A stretch of DNA of 64,000 nt from Limnobacter litoralis (GTDB lineage: Bacteria; Pseudomonadota; Gammaproteobacteria; Burkholderiales; Burkholderiaceae_B), in contig NZ_BSOJ01000004.1 of NCBI RefSeq assembly GCF_030160455.1, positions 1 through 64,000 of the forward strand. Direction: 5' to 3'. Of the stretch, positions 42,008 to 51,340 are shown piece after piece. A model generated the notes under the pieces. The model was not told the DNA's origin. It ran no database searches and saw only the letters and a list, made by a program, of their open reading frames with translations. The translations under genes and the position numbers were made by a program. How positions within the stretch are numbered: the stretch's first letter is position 1; the number at the start of each line of letters is the position of its first letter.

Positions 42008-42678
42008 CAAAATACAAAGTGATTCAGTTCAGGCGCATTTTTCAGTGGTTTCGTCAGTGTTTCGAACAGCGGCGTGGTCACAATGTTGCCTTCCGCCGTT
42101 TTGCGAGCCAGCACTGCCTGCATGACGGGCTCTTCACCGATGATGCCGATAAACAGGCCCTTGGGGCTCAGGCAGCTTTGAATCAGCGCTGTTGGAAGCG
42201 CAGGGCTGGAGCCAGACATGACGATGGTGTCGAACTGACCCAGTCGACCTGCCATTTCAAATGCGCAACCCTGAACCACTTTGACGCGCCCGATGCCTTC
42301 CTTCTTGAGATTGAAGGAGGCATTTTCTGCGATTTCCGGGTTGATTTCCACGGTGGTTACCTGCTGGGCATGCTGAGCCAGCAGCGCGGCCAGATAACCG
42401 TAGCCGGTTCCGATTTCGAGAACGTTTTGCGCATGGTTGGCCAATGCTTCCTGCAAGAATTTCCCCTGGATCTTGGGTGCCAGCATCACCTCACCCGTGT
42501 CTTTGCCGTTGACCTTGATTGGCAGCTCGCAGTCTGTAAAGGCCAGCTTCTGGAGTGCTTCGGGCACAAAACGCTCGCGCTTGATGACGCTCAGCAAGTC
42601 CAGCGCGACCTGATTGAGGACGTTCCATGGGCGAATCTGTTGCTCAATCATGTTAAAGCGGGCTTTTTCAAAGTCCAT
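42007..42678 (-). CDS. pcm: protein-L-isoaspartate O-methyltransferase
   Basis: A 223-residue SAM-dependent methyltransferase repairing isoaspartyl residues. N-terminal RFNMIEQQIRPWNV is typical of the betaproteobacterial enzyme; LEIGTGYGYLAALLA is SAM motif I and VTTVEINPEI motif II. ATG 42678 is chosen because the 10-residue extension upstream has no family support. It lies 34 bases after the RND gene and overlaps the rhodanese start by one base. Confidence 0.85.
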   Translation of the reverse strand: MDFEKARFNMIEQQIRPWNVLNQVALDLLSVIKRERFVPEALQKLAFTDCELPIKVNGKDTGEVMLAPKIQGKFLQEALANHAQNVLEIGTGYGYLAALLAQHAQQVTTVEINPEIAENASFNLKKEGIGRVKVVQGCAFEMAGRLGQFDTIVMSGSSPALPTALIQSCLSPKGLFIGIIGEEPVMQAVLARKTAEGNIVTTPLFETLTKPLKNAPELNHFVF

Positions 42679-42712
42679 GAAATTTCTCACTAAAATGGTT
42701 CTGGTCAACTTT

Positions 42713-45700
42713 CTATTTTAACAAATCCGGCGTGTTTCCCGCTTGTTTTTCGTTGCGTTTTGCCAATTTGCGCAGTTTGTGGTTTTCAAGAAGCGAAATC
42801 AGGACGGGAACGACCAGCAGAGTCAGCAGGGTGGAGGTGATTACCCCGCCGATGACCGCATGGGCCATGGGCGATCGCTGTTCACTGCCTTCCCCTTGCG
42901 CCAGTGCCAGCGGCAGCATGCCGAACACCATTGCCAGCGTGGTCATCAAGATCGGGCGAAGCCGGGTTTCGGCGGCTTTGACCAGGCTGTCATGAATGGT
43001 TACACCCTTTTTCAGCGACTGATTGACAAAATCGACCAGCAAGATTGCATTTTTGGTCACGAGCCCCATCAGCATGACAAAGCCGATGATCGAGAAAATG
43101 TTCAGCGTGCTGCCAAACACCAGCAGCGAAAGAATGACCCCAATCAAAGAAAGCGGCAGCGACATCATAATGACCAGTGGCTGGGCGAACGACGCGAACT
43201 GTGAAGCCAGTATCAGGTAAATGAAGATGATCGCCAATGCCAGCGCCTGCAGTGCGAAGCTGAGGGTGTCTTGAATGTCTTTGGTGGATCCACCATAGGT
43301 GATGCGATAGCCGGGCGGAAGCGTGAGCTTTGCAATTTTGGCTTGAAGCGTGTTGGACACGGTGCCTGCTGCCGCGTTTTGAACGTTGGCGCTGAGCAAA
43401 ACTTCTCGGCTGAGGTATTTCCGGTTGATTTGCGCAGCAGCGTAGGTGGTTTGCAGATCGGCCACGTCTTTCAGCGCCAGCAAAGCCCCTGGTTTTCCGT
43501 CGACCCCTCGGGCGTTGCCAATGGGCAGGTTTGCAAGTTGATTGACGCTTTGCCGGTCCGAATCGGGCAGTTGAACCACCACGTCATAATTTTCATCGTT
43601 TGGTGCCCGCCAGGTGCTAACGGTCTGGCCCGCCAGCAATGGGCGGATTGCGTTGTTCACTGCTTGCACGTCCAGTCCGTAGTCCGCGAGTTTGTTTCGG
43701 TCAAGATTGATGCGAACGGTGGGCTTAGTGGGTTTAAGCGAGCTTTCGAGATCCACCAGATGAGGGTCTTCTTTCATCAGGGCCATGACTTTGTTCGACA
43801 GCCTGGCCAGTTCATCCAGCTTGGGGCCAAGAATGCTGACCTGGATGGGTTTGCCCGAGCTGACGGACATTTGCTGGCCCACCTGCGTGATTTCAACCCC
43901 TGCGATTTGCTTCAACTTGGGGCGCAATTCGGCGGACATCTGTGACACTGACAAGGGGCGGTCTTTGCGTGGTACCAGTCGAACATAAACCGTGGCCGTA
44001 TTTTTTCCCCCTGAAAATCCGGTGTTGACGGTGGTGTAAATGTAGTCGATGCCGGGCAGGGTGCGTACAGCCTGCTCCACCTGCAAGGCCTTGCTTCGTG
44101 TCAGGTCCAGCGAAGAGCCCTCAGGCGTGTTGAACTGGATATTGAATTCGCTGTTGTCGACCTGCGGAGTAAACTCGACCCCCACAAATTTGAGCAGACC
44201 GAACGACCCCACAAAAGTCAGCAGGGCCATCAAAAGTACGGTTTTTGGCCAGCGCAAGCCCCATTTCAACAGGCGCACGTACTGGTTCTCAAGGCGCAGC
44301 ATCAAGGTTTGAAAGGCGTCCAGCAGCCGACCCAGTGGCCCTTTGATTTTTTGGCCATGCGCCTGTGGGTCGTACCACACCGCAGACAGCATGGGGTCCA
44401 GCGTGAAACTGACAAACATCGACAGCAGCACTGCGCTGGCGACTGTAATCCCAAACTGGTGAAAAAACTGGCCAATGATGCCACCCATAAAACCGACTGG
44501 TAAAAACACGGCCACAATCGAGAACGTGGTTGCCAACACGGCGAGACCAATTTCCCGGGTGCCGTCCAGTGCAGCTTGCCGATGGGGCTTGCCCATGTTC
44601 AGGTGCCTGACGATGTTTTCTCGCACGACAATGGCGTCGTCGATCAGCAGCCCCACGCAAATGGACATTGCCAGCAAGGTGAGCAGGTTGATGGTAAAGC
44701 CCATGGCATAAATCACGCTGAAGGTGCCGATCAATGAAATGGGCAGTGTCAGGCCTGTGATGACGGTGCTTCGCCAAGAGCCCAAAAACAGGAAAACAAT
44801 GACCACCGTCAGCAGTGCGCCTTCAATCAACGTCTTTTTCACGTCGTTGAGCGAATTCCGGATGGGCTTGGATTGGTCTCGGGCAAGGCTGAGTTTGACC
44901 TGTCCCTGAAGCTCCTTTTCGATGTCTGGCAAGCTTGCACGAAGGTCGTCCACCACCTGAACGGAGTTGGCGTCCTGCCCTTTCAGAATGTCGACTGAAA
45001 TGACGGGTTTGCCATTGACCAGCGCAATCGAGTCCAGGTCCTTCTCGCCATCCCGTATGTCTGCGACTTCGCCAAGCCTGACCGGGCGGCCATTTGAGTT
45101 TGCGACGATCAAATTGTTGAAGTCATTGACGTTGTGAAGTCGCGAGTTCAGTTCGACCACAAATTCGGATTGCGTGGTTTTCAAATTGCCCATGGGCAGG
45201 GTCTGGTTGTCGCGCTGCAGCACGGAGAGCACTTGGCCCACGGTCACGCCGGTGCGTTCCAGCGCGGCTGGCCTCACTTGAATCAACAGTTGGCGGGTTG
45301 ACCCGCCGACCACATTGGCTGCCCCCACGCCGTGCACGATTTCAAGACGCTTTTTGATGGTCTGCTCGGTCAGTAGCGTCAACTCGCGCAGACTTTTGTT
45401 GCCCACTGGTTCGACCAATACCGAGGCGATGGGAAAGTCATCGGGGTTAAATCGGGTGATTACCGGGTCTTTGATTTCATCCCGCAGGGTGGGGCGTATG
45501 GAGGCCACTTTTTCGCGCACCTCGGTGGCCGCCGTCACGGAGTTGGTCAGCAGGTCGAACTCGGCGATGACCAGAACCCTTCCCTCGAAGGAGCGAGAAC
45601 TCAGCGTCTTTAATCCTGAAATGGTGTTGATGACTTCTTCCAGTGGGCGTGCCAGTTCGCTCTCCACAATTTCCGGAGACGCGCCGGGGTATTCGGCGGT

Positions 45701-45841
45701 GACCACTACGACTGGAAAGTTGAGTTCAGGAAACTGATCCACTGGCAGCCTGTTGTAGGCGAACAGGCCCAGCACCAGCAGGGCTGCCATCATCATGGTG
45801 GCCATGACCGGATTGCCAATTGAAATGCGAGTGAACCACAT
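42713..45841 (-). CDS. RND efflux transporter permease, HAE1 family
   Basis: A 1042-residue inner membrane pump with 12 helices and two large periplasmic loops. Helix 4 has the proton-relay pair in GLLIDDAIVVRENI. LTLPISLIGTF and a late LRPILMTTLAMVFGMLPLA are HAE1 marks. With the MFP and TolC of the same operon it would form a tripartite multidrug pump. It starts two bases after the MFP stop. Confidence 0.95.
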   Translation of the reverse strand: MWFTRISIGNPVMATMMMAALLVLGLFAYNRLPVDQFPELNFPVVVVTAEYPGASPEIVESELARPLEEVINTISGLKTLSSRSFEGRVLVIAEFDLLTNSVTAATEVREKVASIRPTLRDEIKDPVITRFNPDDFPIASVLVEPVGNKSLRELTLLTEQTIKKRLEIVHGVGAANVVGGSTRQLLIQVRPAALERTGVTVGQVLSVLQRDNQTLPMGNLKTTQSEFVVELNSRLHNVNDFNNLIVANSNGRPVRLGEVADIRDGEKDLDSIALVNGKPVISVDILKGQDANSVQVVDDLRASLPDIEKELQGQVKLSLARDQSKPIRNSLNDVKKTLIEGALLTVVIVFLFLGSWRSTVITGLTLPISLIGTFSVIYAMGFTINLLTLLAMSICVGLLIDDAIVVRENIVRHLNMGKPHRQAALDGTREIGLAVLATTFSIVAVFLPVGFMGGIIGQFFHQFGITVASAVLLSMFVSFTLDPMLSAVWYDPQAHGQKIKGPLGRLLDAFQTLMLRLENQYVRLLKWGLRWPKTVLLMALLTFVGSFGLLKFVGVEFTPQVDNSEFNIQFNTPEGSSLDLTRSKALQVEQAVRTLPGIDYIYTTVNTGFSGGKNTATVYVRLVPRKDRPLSVSQMSAELRPKLKQIAGVEITQVGQQMSVSSGKPIQVSILGPKLDELARLSNKVMALMKEDPHLVDLESSLKPTKPTVRINLDRNKLADYGLDVQAVNNAIRPLLAGQTVSTWRAPNDENYDVVVQLPDSDRQSVNQLANLPIGNARGVDGKPGALLALKDVADLQTTYAAAQINRKYLSREVLLSANVQNAAAGTVSNTLQAKIAKLTLPPGYRITYGGSTKDIQDTLSFALQALALAIIFIYLILASQFASFAQPLVIMMSLPLSLIGVILSLLVFGSTLNIFSIIGFVMLMGLVTKNAILLVDFVNQSLKKGVTIHDSLVKAAETRLRPILMTTLAMVFGMLPLALAQGEGSEQRSPMAHAVIGGVITSTLLTLLVVPVLISLLENHKLRKLAKRNEKQAGNTPDLLK

Positions 45842-45843
45842 GG

Positions 45844-46956
45844 TCAGCGCGCCAGCGTTTGAAGCGTGACCGGCACACCCGTGGCCAGGGGCCCAAGATT
45901 GACTCCGACGATTTGTTCGCCAGGGCTCAGACCCTTGACGATTTCGATCTGACTGGGGCCTTTGTCCTGCAGCGTGGTGGTTTCACCCGTTTTGACCTTT
46001 CTGGCCTCCAGGGTTTTGTTCTTGAGCACGTAAACAATCGAGTTGCCCTGGTCCTCACGAACGGCTCCTTGTGCCACCAAGATGCCCTTGTGAACTTGGC
46101 CAGTCTCTAGCGCGGCTTGTGCGAATTGTCCAGCCTTCAAGGCGTGGGTCGGGTTTTTAACTTCCAGAAAAACTGACACGGAACGATCGCTGTTGAGGTT
46201 GCCCGGGCTGATGCGGACCAGTTTGGCCTCGTAGGTGTGCCCCGCAGCTTCAACGGTGGCCGTTTGTCCAATCGACAGTTTGGACAGTTCGTCGGGTGTG
46301 ACCTCGGCCTGCAAGTCCATGATGTCAAGATTGATCAATTGAAACACTGGGCCGTCGGTGCTGACCTTGCTGCCAGCTTGGGTCTGTACCTCGCCCACAC
46401 TGCCAGAGAATGGCGCTGCGATCAGGCGATCTGCCAGTGCTTGTTTGGCAATGGCAAGTTGTGCCTGTTGCACCGCAACTTGCGCTTTGGCGGACTCGTA
46501 AGTGGCTCTTGCCTTGATCAGTGCAGCGTTCGACACAAAGCCCTGATCGGCCAGTTTCTGGTTGTTGTCAAGCTGGTCCTCAGCCTCGCGGAGCTGGGCT
46601 TTTTGGCTGTCCAGGCTCGCCTGTTTTTCTGCAAGCTGCAATCGGGTTTCAGTGTCGTCGAGGCGGGCAAATACCTGCCCGGCGCGAATGGTGTCACCTT
46701 CCCGAAAGAATTGAGCGGCAATAACACCACCCGCCTTGGCGCGAATTTGGGCGCTTTGGCGGGGTATCAGCGTGCCGGTTAGATGAAGTGTGCTGCCAAT
46801 GTCCCGCAACTCAACGGTTTCAATGTCGGATTGAAGCAGCGAGAGCCCTGGACCAGGCTGGGCTGGCGTAGATGGCTTGCCGGGCTCAGTGCGGTTGCAG
46901 CCCGCCAGCACCAGCAATATTGCGAACAGCGGAACCAGTGTTGTGCGGGGTGTCAT
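45844..46956 (-). CDS. RND efflux periplasmic adaptor (MFP), lipoprotein
   Basis: A 370-residue adaptor with lipobox VLAGC, Cys20. The order is: barrel-sandwich lipoyl half (IRAKAGGVIAAQFFREGD), coiled-coil hairpin (about 95-165, QKAQLREAEDQLDNNQK), second lipoyl half (LIAAPFSGSVGEVQTQAG), beta barrel, and membrane-proximal domain. Its first 71 bases overlap the 3' end of the tetR gene in another frame. Confidence 0.93.
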   Translation of the reverse strand: MTPRTTLVPLFAILLVLAGCNRTEPGKPSTPAQPGPGLSLLQSDIETVELRDIGSTLHLTGTLIPRQSAQIRAKAGGVIAAQFFREGDTIRAGQVFARLDDTETRLQLAEKQASLDSQKAQLREAEDQLDNNQKLADQGFVSNAALIKARATYESAKAQVAVQQAQLAIAKQALADRLIAAPFSGSVGEVQTQAGSKVSTDGPVFQLINLDIMDLQAEVTPDELSKLSIGQTATVEAAGHTYEAKLVRISPGNLNSDRSVSVFLEVKNPTHALKAGQFAQAALETGQVHKGILVAQGAVREDQGNSIVYVLKNKTLEARKVKTGETTTLQDKGPSQIEIVKGLSPGEQIVGVNLGPLATGVPVTLQTLAR

Positions 46957-47593
46957 GTTGTTTGATGCTCAAGCCGTTTAAAACCATTTGAACGTGGCTG
47001 TCAATATAACGCATCGGGTCTGTGTTCAAGTTGCAGCAAGCGTCCATTGTGTGCTTCCACAGACCCAATGTGACAAGCGGTGCGCACAGCACCTTGGCTG
47101 CGTATTCGGTGTCTTGGCAGCGAAACTCGCCTGATGCAACGCCTTGTTTAAGCAGTGATTCCAGATAGTCCCACCACGGCTTGATGACCTCGTCGTAGAA
47201 GAAATGTCCGAGTTCGGGAAAGGCATTGGCCTCGCTGAGGATGAGTTTTGTGATGGCCGAAAGTTCGGTCGAGCCGTATCTGTCCCACCACAAATGAAGC
47301 GCATCCGAGATCATTTGGGCTGATGTTGCCTTTTCATCCTTCAGGTTGGCTGCCTCTCCGACGATCGGCGAAATGTGTTCGGTGACCACCGCCTTGAGGA
47401 GCTCCTCCTTGTTGGAGTAGTAGAGATAAACGGTGCCTTTGCTGACCCCAGCCCGTTTGGCCACATCTTCAAGTCGCGCTGCCGCATACCCCTTTTCACC
47501 AAAGACGTGCAAGGCTGCGCACAACAATTCTTGGGGGCGATCTTCCTTGCGCCGGGCCCAGCGAGGCTTTAGTTTTTCACTGCATGATTTCAT
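46886..47593 (-). CDS. TetR family transcriptional regulator
   Basis: A 235-residue regulator with the helix-turn-helix LEDVAKRAGVSKGTVYLYYSNKEELL near residues 40-65 and a ligand-binding helical domain. It is first in the efflux operon and probably represses it. ATG 47593 is preferred over GTG 47620 because the likely promoter at 47632-47661 would start transcription only a few bases from 47620. The last ~25 residues are coded within the MFP leader region, an unusually long overlap. Confidence 0.88.
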   Translation of the reverse strand: MKSCSEKLKPRWARRKEDRPQELLCAALHVFGEKGYAAARLEDVAKRAGVSKGTVYLYYSNKEELLKAVVTEHISPIVGEAANLKDEKATSAQMISDALHLWWDRYGSTELSAITKLILSEANAFPELGHFFYDEVIKPWWDYLESLLKQGVASGEFRCQDTEYAAKVLCAPLVTLGLWKHTMDACCNLNTDPMRYIDSHVQMVLNGLSIKQHDTPHNTGSAVRNIAGAGGLQPH

Positions 47594-47631
47594 GATGATA
47601 CTGACATTGTGTTTTTTCACATCCTTGTCGC

Positions 47632-47661
47632 ACTATAGTGGTTCATTCTTGTCCGAGTCAA
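47632..47661 (-). promoter_or_regulatory. putative promoter and TetR operator of the efflux operon
   Basis: On the minus strand, TTGACT (47661-47656) and TATAGT (47637-47632) are 18 bases apart, a good sigma-70 pair. The -10 lies inside a perfect 10-bp palindrome CACTATAGTG (47631-47640), a natural site for the TetR repressor coded just downstream. Confidence 0.6.
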
Positions 47662-47741
47662 CGTGGATTCCTCAACAAAGCGTGCCAATGGGTTGTAGAA
47701 TATGACGTTTTGAAAATGTCTGATATTTCGGAGAATTAAGC

Positions 47742-48662
47742 ATGTCTATGGCTGACCGCGATGGCTTTATTTGGTTCAATGGCAAACTGGTGCCCTGGCG
47801 CGAAGCCCAAATCCACGTGCTGACGCACAGCCTGCACTACGGCCTGTCCGTGTTCGAAGGTGAGCGTGCCTACAAGACCGACAAGGGTCCAGCCATTTTC
47901 CGTCTGAAAGAACACACGGACCGCATGTTCAATTCGGCCCATATTTATCGCATGAAAATGCCTTTCACCCGTGAAGAGGTGATGCAGGGCACCGCTGAAG
48001 TCGTTCGCGCCAACAAGCTTGACTCGTGCTACATCCGCCCAATCGCTTTCTATGGCTCCGAAAAAATGGGTGTGTCCCCCAAGGGCGCGGCCGTGCATGT
48101 GGCCATCGCCGCCTGGCCATGGGGTGCCTACCTCGGTGAAGAGGGCATGCAAAAGGGCATTCGGGTCAAAACATCTTCTTATGCCCGCCATCACGTCAAC
48201 GTCACCATGGCACGCGCCAAGTTTGCCGCCACTTACGCCAACTCCATTCTGGCCAACATGGAAGCCACTCAAGACGGTTACGATGAGGCTTTGTTGCTGG
48301 ACGTAGACGGCTTTGTGGCCGAAGGCGCCGGTGAAAACCTGTTCATCGTCAAAGACGGTTGCATTTACGAACCAGAAATCGCATCTGCGCTGGTTGGCAT
48401 TACCCGTTCGACCATCATCAGCCTGGCCAAAGACATGGGCCTGCAGGTGGTGTCCAAGCGCCTCACGCGTGACGACATATACATCGCCGATGAAGCCTTC
48501 TTTACCGGCACTGCTGCAGAGGTTACGCCCATCCGTGAACTGGACAACCGTGTGATTGGTACAGGTAGCCGCGGCCCCATTACCGAGGAATTGCAGCGCC
48601 GCTACTTCGACGTGGTGTACGGTCGCAATGAAAAATACGAACACTGGTTAACTCGCATTTAA
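47742..48662 (+). CDS. ilvE: branched-chain amino acid aminotransferase
   Basis: A 306-residue fold-type IV PLP enzyme for the last step of Leu, Ile and Val synthesis. The PLP lysine is Lys160 (TMARAKFAA), the same number as in E. coli. [16 protein letters not shown] and the phosphate site GVTRSTII-like GITRSTII are present, with [12 protein letters not shown] between. It is divergent from the efflux operon; zinc-finger and waaF genes follow. Confidence 0.95.
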   Translation: MSMADRDGFIWFNGKLVPWREAQIHVLTHSLHYGLSVFEGERAYKTDKGPAIFRLKEHTDRMFNSAHIYRMKMPFTREEVMQGTAEVVRANKLDSCYIRPIAFYGSEKMGVSPKGAAVHVAIAAWPWGAYLGEEGMQKGIRVKTSSYARHHVNVTMARAKFAATYANSILANMEATQDGYDEALLLDVDGFVAEGAGENLFIVKDGCIYEPEIASALVGITRSTIISLAKDMGLQVVSKRLTRDDIYIADEAFFTGTAAEVTPIRELDNRVIGTGSRGPITEELQRRYFDVVYGRNEKYEHWLTRI

Positions 48663-48679
48663 AAAAGGCTGGTACAGCA

Positions 48680-48883
48680 ATGATCATTGACAAGAAAGCC
48701 CACCCTGAGAAAGTAGAACTGGACGGGGACCAACTGCCCGCTTTTTGCCCCAACCCAGCCATGCCTGTCTGGAATCATCACCCACGCGTGTTTCTGGATG
48801 TTGCCAAAACAGGCAAGGCGGCGTGTCCTTACTGCGGCACTGTCTACACCCTGAAGCCAGGTGCCAAGGTTCACGCGCATTGA
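48680..48883 (+). CDS. CHCC-type zinc-finger domain protein
   Basis: A 67-residue protein. Cys23, His33 or 34, Cys49 and Cys52 (FCPNPAM, WNHHP, CPYCGT) form the zf-CHCC site also found in the mitochondrial complex I subunit NDUFS6. It is often placed between ilvE and waaF in Burkholderiales, as here. The molecular role in bacteria is unclear. Confidence 0.9.
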   Translation: MIIDKKAHPEKVELDGDQLPAFCPNPAMPVWNHHPRVFLDVAKTGKAACPYCGTVYTLKPGAKVHAH

Positions 48884-48916
48884 TTCAGCCAGTCAACAGT
48901 CCAGCGAGGGGTTGAC

Positions 48917-49954
48917 TTGAGGATTCTGGTCGTGGCCCCCAACTGGATCGGCGACGCGGTGATGAGCCTGTCTTTGCTTCAGGCTTTACATCGCGATGAC
49001 CGGCTTGCCAGCGCAGGGGGCGAACCCTGCGAAATTCATGTCCTTGCACCCCCGGTGACTGCTCCTGTGTACCGGTGCTCGCCGGTGGTCAAGGCGGTGC
49101 ATGTTGAACCCTTCAAACACGGCGAACTTCAACTGACCCTTCGACGCAAAGTGGGGCAGGCGCTGCGGGCTGAAGGCTTCAACCGTGCCTACATTCTTCC
49201 CAATTCGCTGAAATCGGCCTTGGTTCCCTGGTTTGCCGACATCGCTTGGCGAACAGGCTATTCAGGCGAGCTTCGCAGTTTGATTTTGACTCCAGTTTTG
49301 CCGAAGCCTTCCAAATACGCGAAGCCACCCATGCTGGAATGGTATGGGGCTTTGAATGGATACACCGCCGCTGATCTGGAATATCCCCGAATGCAGGTGG
49401 AGGGTGACGCCAGTGCCAAGGCACTTCGAGACTTTGACTTGAATGCCGGGTTTCTGGCGGTTGCGCCCGGTGCCGAGTACGGCCCGGCAAAGCGTTGGCC
49501 AGCCGAGCATGTGGCGGCCACCGTGTCGGGTTGGTTGGCTGCGCATCCTGCCAGGGCGGCGGTGTTGCTGGGCGGGCCTCAAGATCTGGAGTTTGCACAA
49601 TCCATCGAACAGCAGGTCGATCCTGAGCATCGGCAAAGGGTGCGAGTGTTGTGCGGCCAAACCTCGCTTGAGCAGGCGTTTGGCCTGATCGCCTCAGCAA
49701 CCGCCCTGTTGACCAACGATTCGGGTTTGATGCACGTGGCGGCAGCGCTTGATGTCAAAGTACACGCGGTGTTCGGTTCCAGCAGTCCGCACCACACGCC
49801 TCCGCTTAATACAAACGCATCGGTGTACTACCTCGCATTGTCCTGTAGTCCCTGTTACCAACGCACCTGCCCCCTGGGGCACCTGGATTGTTTGAATCAG
49901 TTGAAGCCCAAATTGGTGCTGGATCAACTGGTGCCGCCAGGTCAAGGGGTATGA
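48917..49954 (+). CDS. waaF: lipopolysaccharide heptosyltransferase II
   Basis: A 345-residue family 9 glycosyltransferase adding the second heptose of the LPS inner core. N-terminal RILVVAPNWIGDAVMS is diagnostic, with PNSLKSALVPW and a C-terminal LLTNDSGLMHVAAAL and FGSSSPHHTPP. The start is TTG 48917, five bases after GAGGGG. Confidence 0.94.
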   Translation: MRILVVAPNWIGDAVMSLSLLQALHRDDRLASAGGEPCEIHVLAPPVTAPVYRCSPVVKAVHVEPFKHGELQLTLRRKVGQALRAEGFNRAYILPNSLKSALVPWFADIAWRTGYSGELRSLILTPVLPKPSKYAKPPMLEWYGALNGYTAADLEYPRMQVEGDASAKALRDFDLNAGFLAVAPGAEYGPAKRWPAEHVAATVSGWLAAHPARAAVLLGGPQDLEFAQSIEQQVDPEHRQRVRVLCGQTSLEQAFGLIASATALLTNDSGLMHVAAALDVKVHAVFGSSSPHHTPPLNTNASVYYLALSCSPCYQRTCPLGHLDCLNQLKPKLVLDQLVPPGQGV

Positions 49955-49996
49955 TGTGTACTCATTCGATCCAATCAGCAGTTCAACAGTTCAAAC

Positions 49997-50851
49997 ATGC
50001 GCGATTTCATTCTGAAAATATCGTGTCCTGACAGCACGGGTATTGTTTACAACGTCAGTAAATTCCTGTTTGATCAGGGTTGCAACATTCTGGACTCCGC
50101 CCAGTTCGGCGACGAGTCCACCAATCTTTTTTTCCTGCGCGTGCATTTCTCCCTCGCTGAGGGTGACGAGCAGGGCTTGACCGATTTAACCCAAGGCTTC
50201 GCGCCGATCGCCGCCCGCTACAAAATGCAGTTTGATTTTTTTGATCCTGCCCGTAAAAAGCGTCTGTTGCTGATGGTGTCCAAGTTCGGGCATTGCCTGA
50301 ACGATTTGCTGTTCCGATGGAAAAGCGGGCAGCTTGATTGTGAGATACCGGCGATCGTGTCCAATCACCAGGATTTTGCCTTGTTGGCAGCCTCCAATGG
50401 CGTGCCTTTTTATCATTTGCCAGTTGACCCAGCCGACAAAGGCCGGCAGGAAACACAAATCCGGCAGATCATCGAGCGGGAAAAAATTGATCTGGTGGTT
50501 CTTGCGCGTTACATGCAGATCCTGTCGCCCGATTTCTGCAAAGACATGCATGGGCGTATCATCAATATTCATCACAGTTTTCTGCCCAGCTTCAAGGGCG
50601 CCAAGCCTTATCAGCAGGCGCATGACCGTGGCGTCAAGCTGATTGGTGCAACAGCACACTACGTGACTTCTGATCTGGATGAGGGGCCGATTATCGAGCA
50701 GGACGTGACCCGTGTTGACCATTCGCTGACTCCTGATGAGTTGACGGCCAGAGGTCGAGACACCGAGTGCCTGGTTTTGGCCCGCGCCGTTAAATGGCAC
50801 TGCGAGCACCGAGTGGTGTTGAATGGCCACAAAACCGTGGTGTTTCAGTGA
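49997..50851 (+). CDS. purU: formyltetrahydrofolate deformylase
   Basis: A 284-residue enzyme: an N-terminal ACT domain (about 1-80, ILKISCPDSTGIVYNVSKFL) and a formyltransferase-like domain with the catalytic HHSFLPSFKGAKPY region and GATAHYVTSDLDEGPII. It releases formate from 10-formyl-tetrahydrofolate for purine synthesis and one-carbon balance. It lies 42 bases after waaF and 25 before the NTF2-like gene. Confidence 0.95.
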   Translation: MRDFILKISCPDSTGIVYNVSKFLFDQGCNILDSAQFGDESTNLFFLRVHFSLAEGDEQGLTDLTQGFAPIAARYKMQFDFFDPARKKRLLLMVSKFGHCLNDLLFRWKSGQLDCEIPAIVSNHQDFALLAASNGVPFYHLPVDPADKGRQETQIRQIIEREKIDLVVLARYMQILSPDFCKDMHGRIINIHHSFLPSFKGAKPYQQAHDRGVKLIGATAHYVTSDLDEGPIIEQDVTRVDHSLTPDELTARGRDTECLVLARAVKWHCEHRVVLNGHKTVVFQ

Positions 50852-50876
50852 ACACAAGCTTTCGTGAGACTTTGCC

Positions 50877-51332
50877 ATGCCCAGAAATCGTGTGATTCAT
50901 TCGTCGCCCCAGGACATCGAGCAGGCCTTTTATGAGGCCCTGGAGTCGGCCGATCTTGAGGCCCTGATGGATTTGTGGGCCGATGACGAGCAAGTGGTTT
51001 GTATTCACCCTGGTGGTCCCCGGGTGGAGGGTTATCACGATGTGCGTGAGTCCTGGAAGGAAATATTGTCCGCCGGCGCCCTCCAGATTCGGATTGTTCC
51101 ACTTCACCGGGTGGAAGGCGTGGTGATGTCTGTGCACAATATTATCGAACAGGTGGTCATGAGCGGTGGTCGTGGTGAGCCCCAGATTATTCAGGTCAAC
51201 GCGACCAATGTGTATCGCAAAGGGCCCAATGGCTGGCGCATGGTGTTGCATCACGCCAGCCCGGCACTGGATTCCGAAGAAATGGCTGAGGACGATCTTT
51301 CCGAGTTCGATTCTCCGCCCACCTTGCACTGA
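50877..51332 (+). CDS. NTF2/SnoaL-like protein
   Basis: A 151-residue cone-shaped NTF2-fold protein. Marks are FYEALESADLEALMDLWADDEQVVCIHPGGPRVEG in pieces and the C-terminal strand GWRMVLHHASPA. Proteins of this YybH/SnoaL group bind small ligands or act as isomerases; no substrate is evident. It forms a compact run with purU and the YheT hydrolase. Confidence 0.85.
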   Translation: MPRNRVIHSSPQDIEQAFYEALESADLEALMDLWADDEQVVCIHPGGPRVEGYHDVRESWKEILSAGALQIRIVPLHRVEGVVMSVHNIIEQVVMSGGRGEPQIIQVNATNVYRKGPNGWRMVLHHASPALDSEEMAEDDLSEFDSPPTLH

Positions 51333-51340
51333 TCGGGCCG

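Noticed and set aside
47736-48644. 302-codon open frame on the minus strand
   Set aside because: It lies entirely antisense to ilvE, which has full family motifs and Lys160; the antisense product has no recognisable features.
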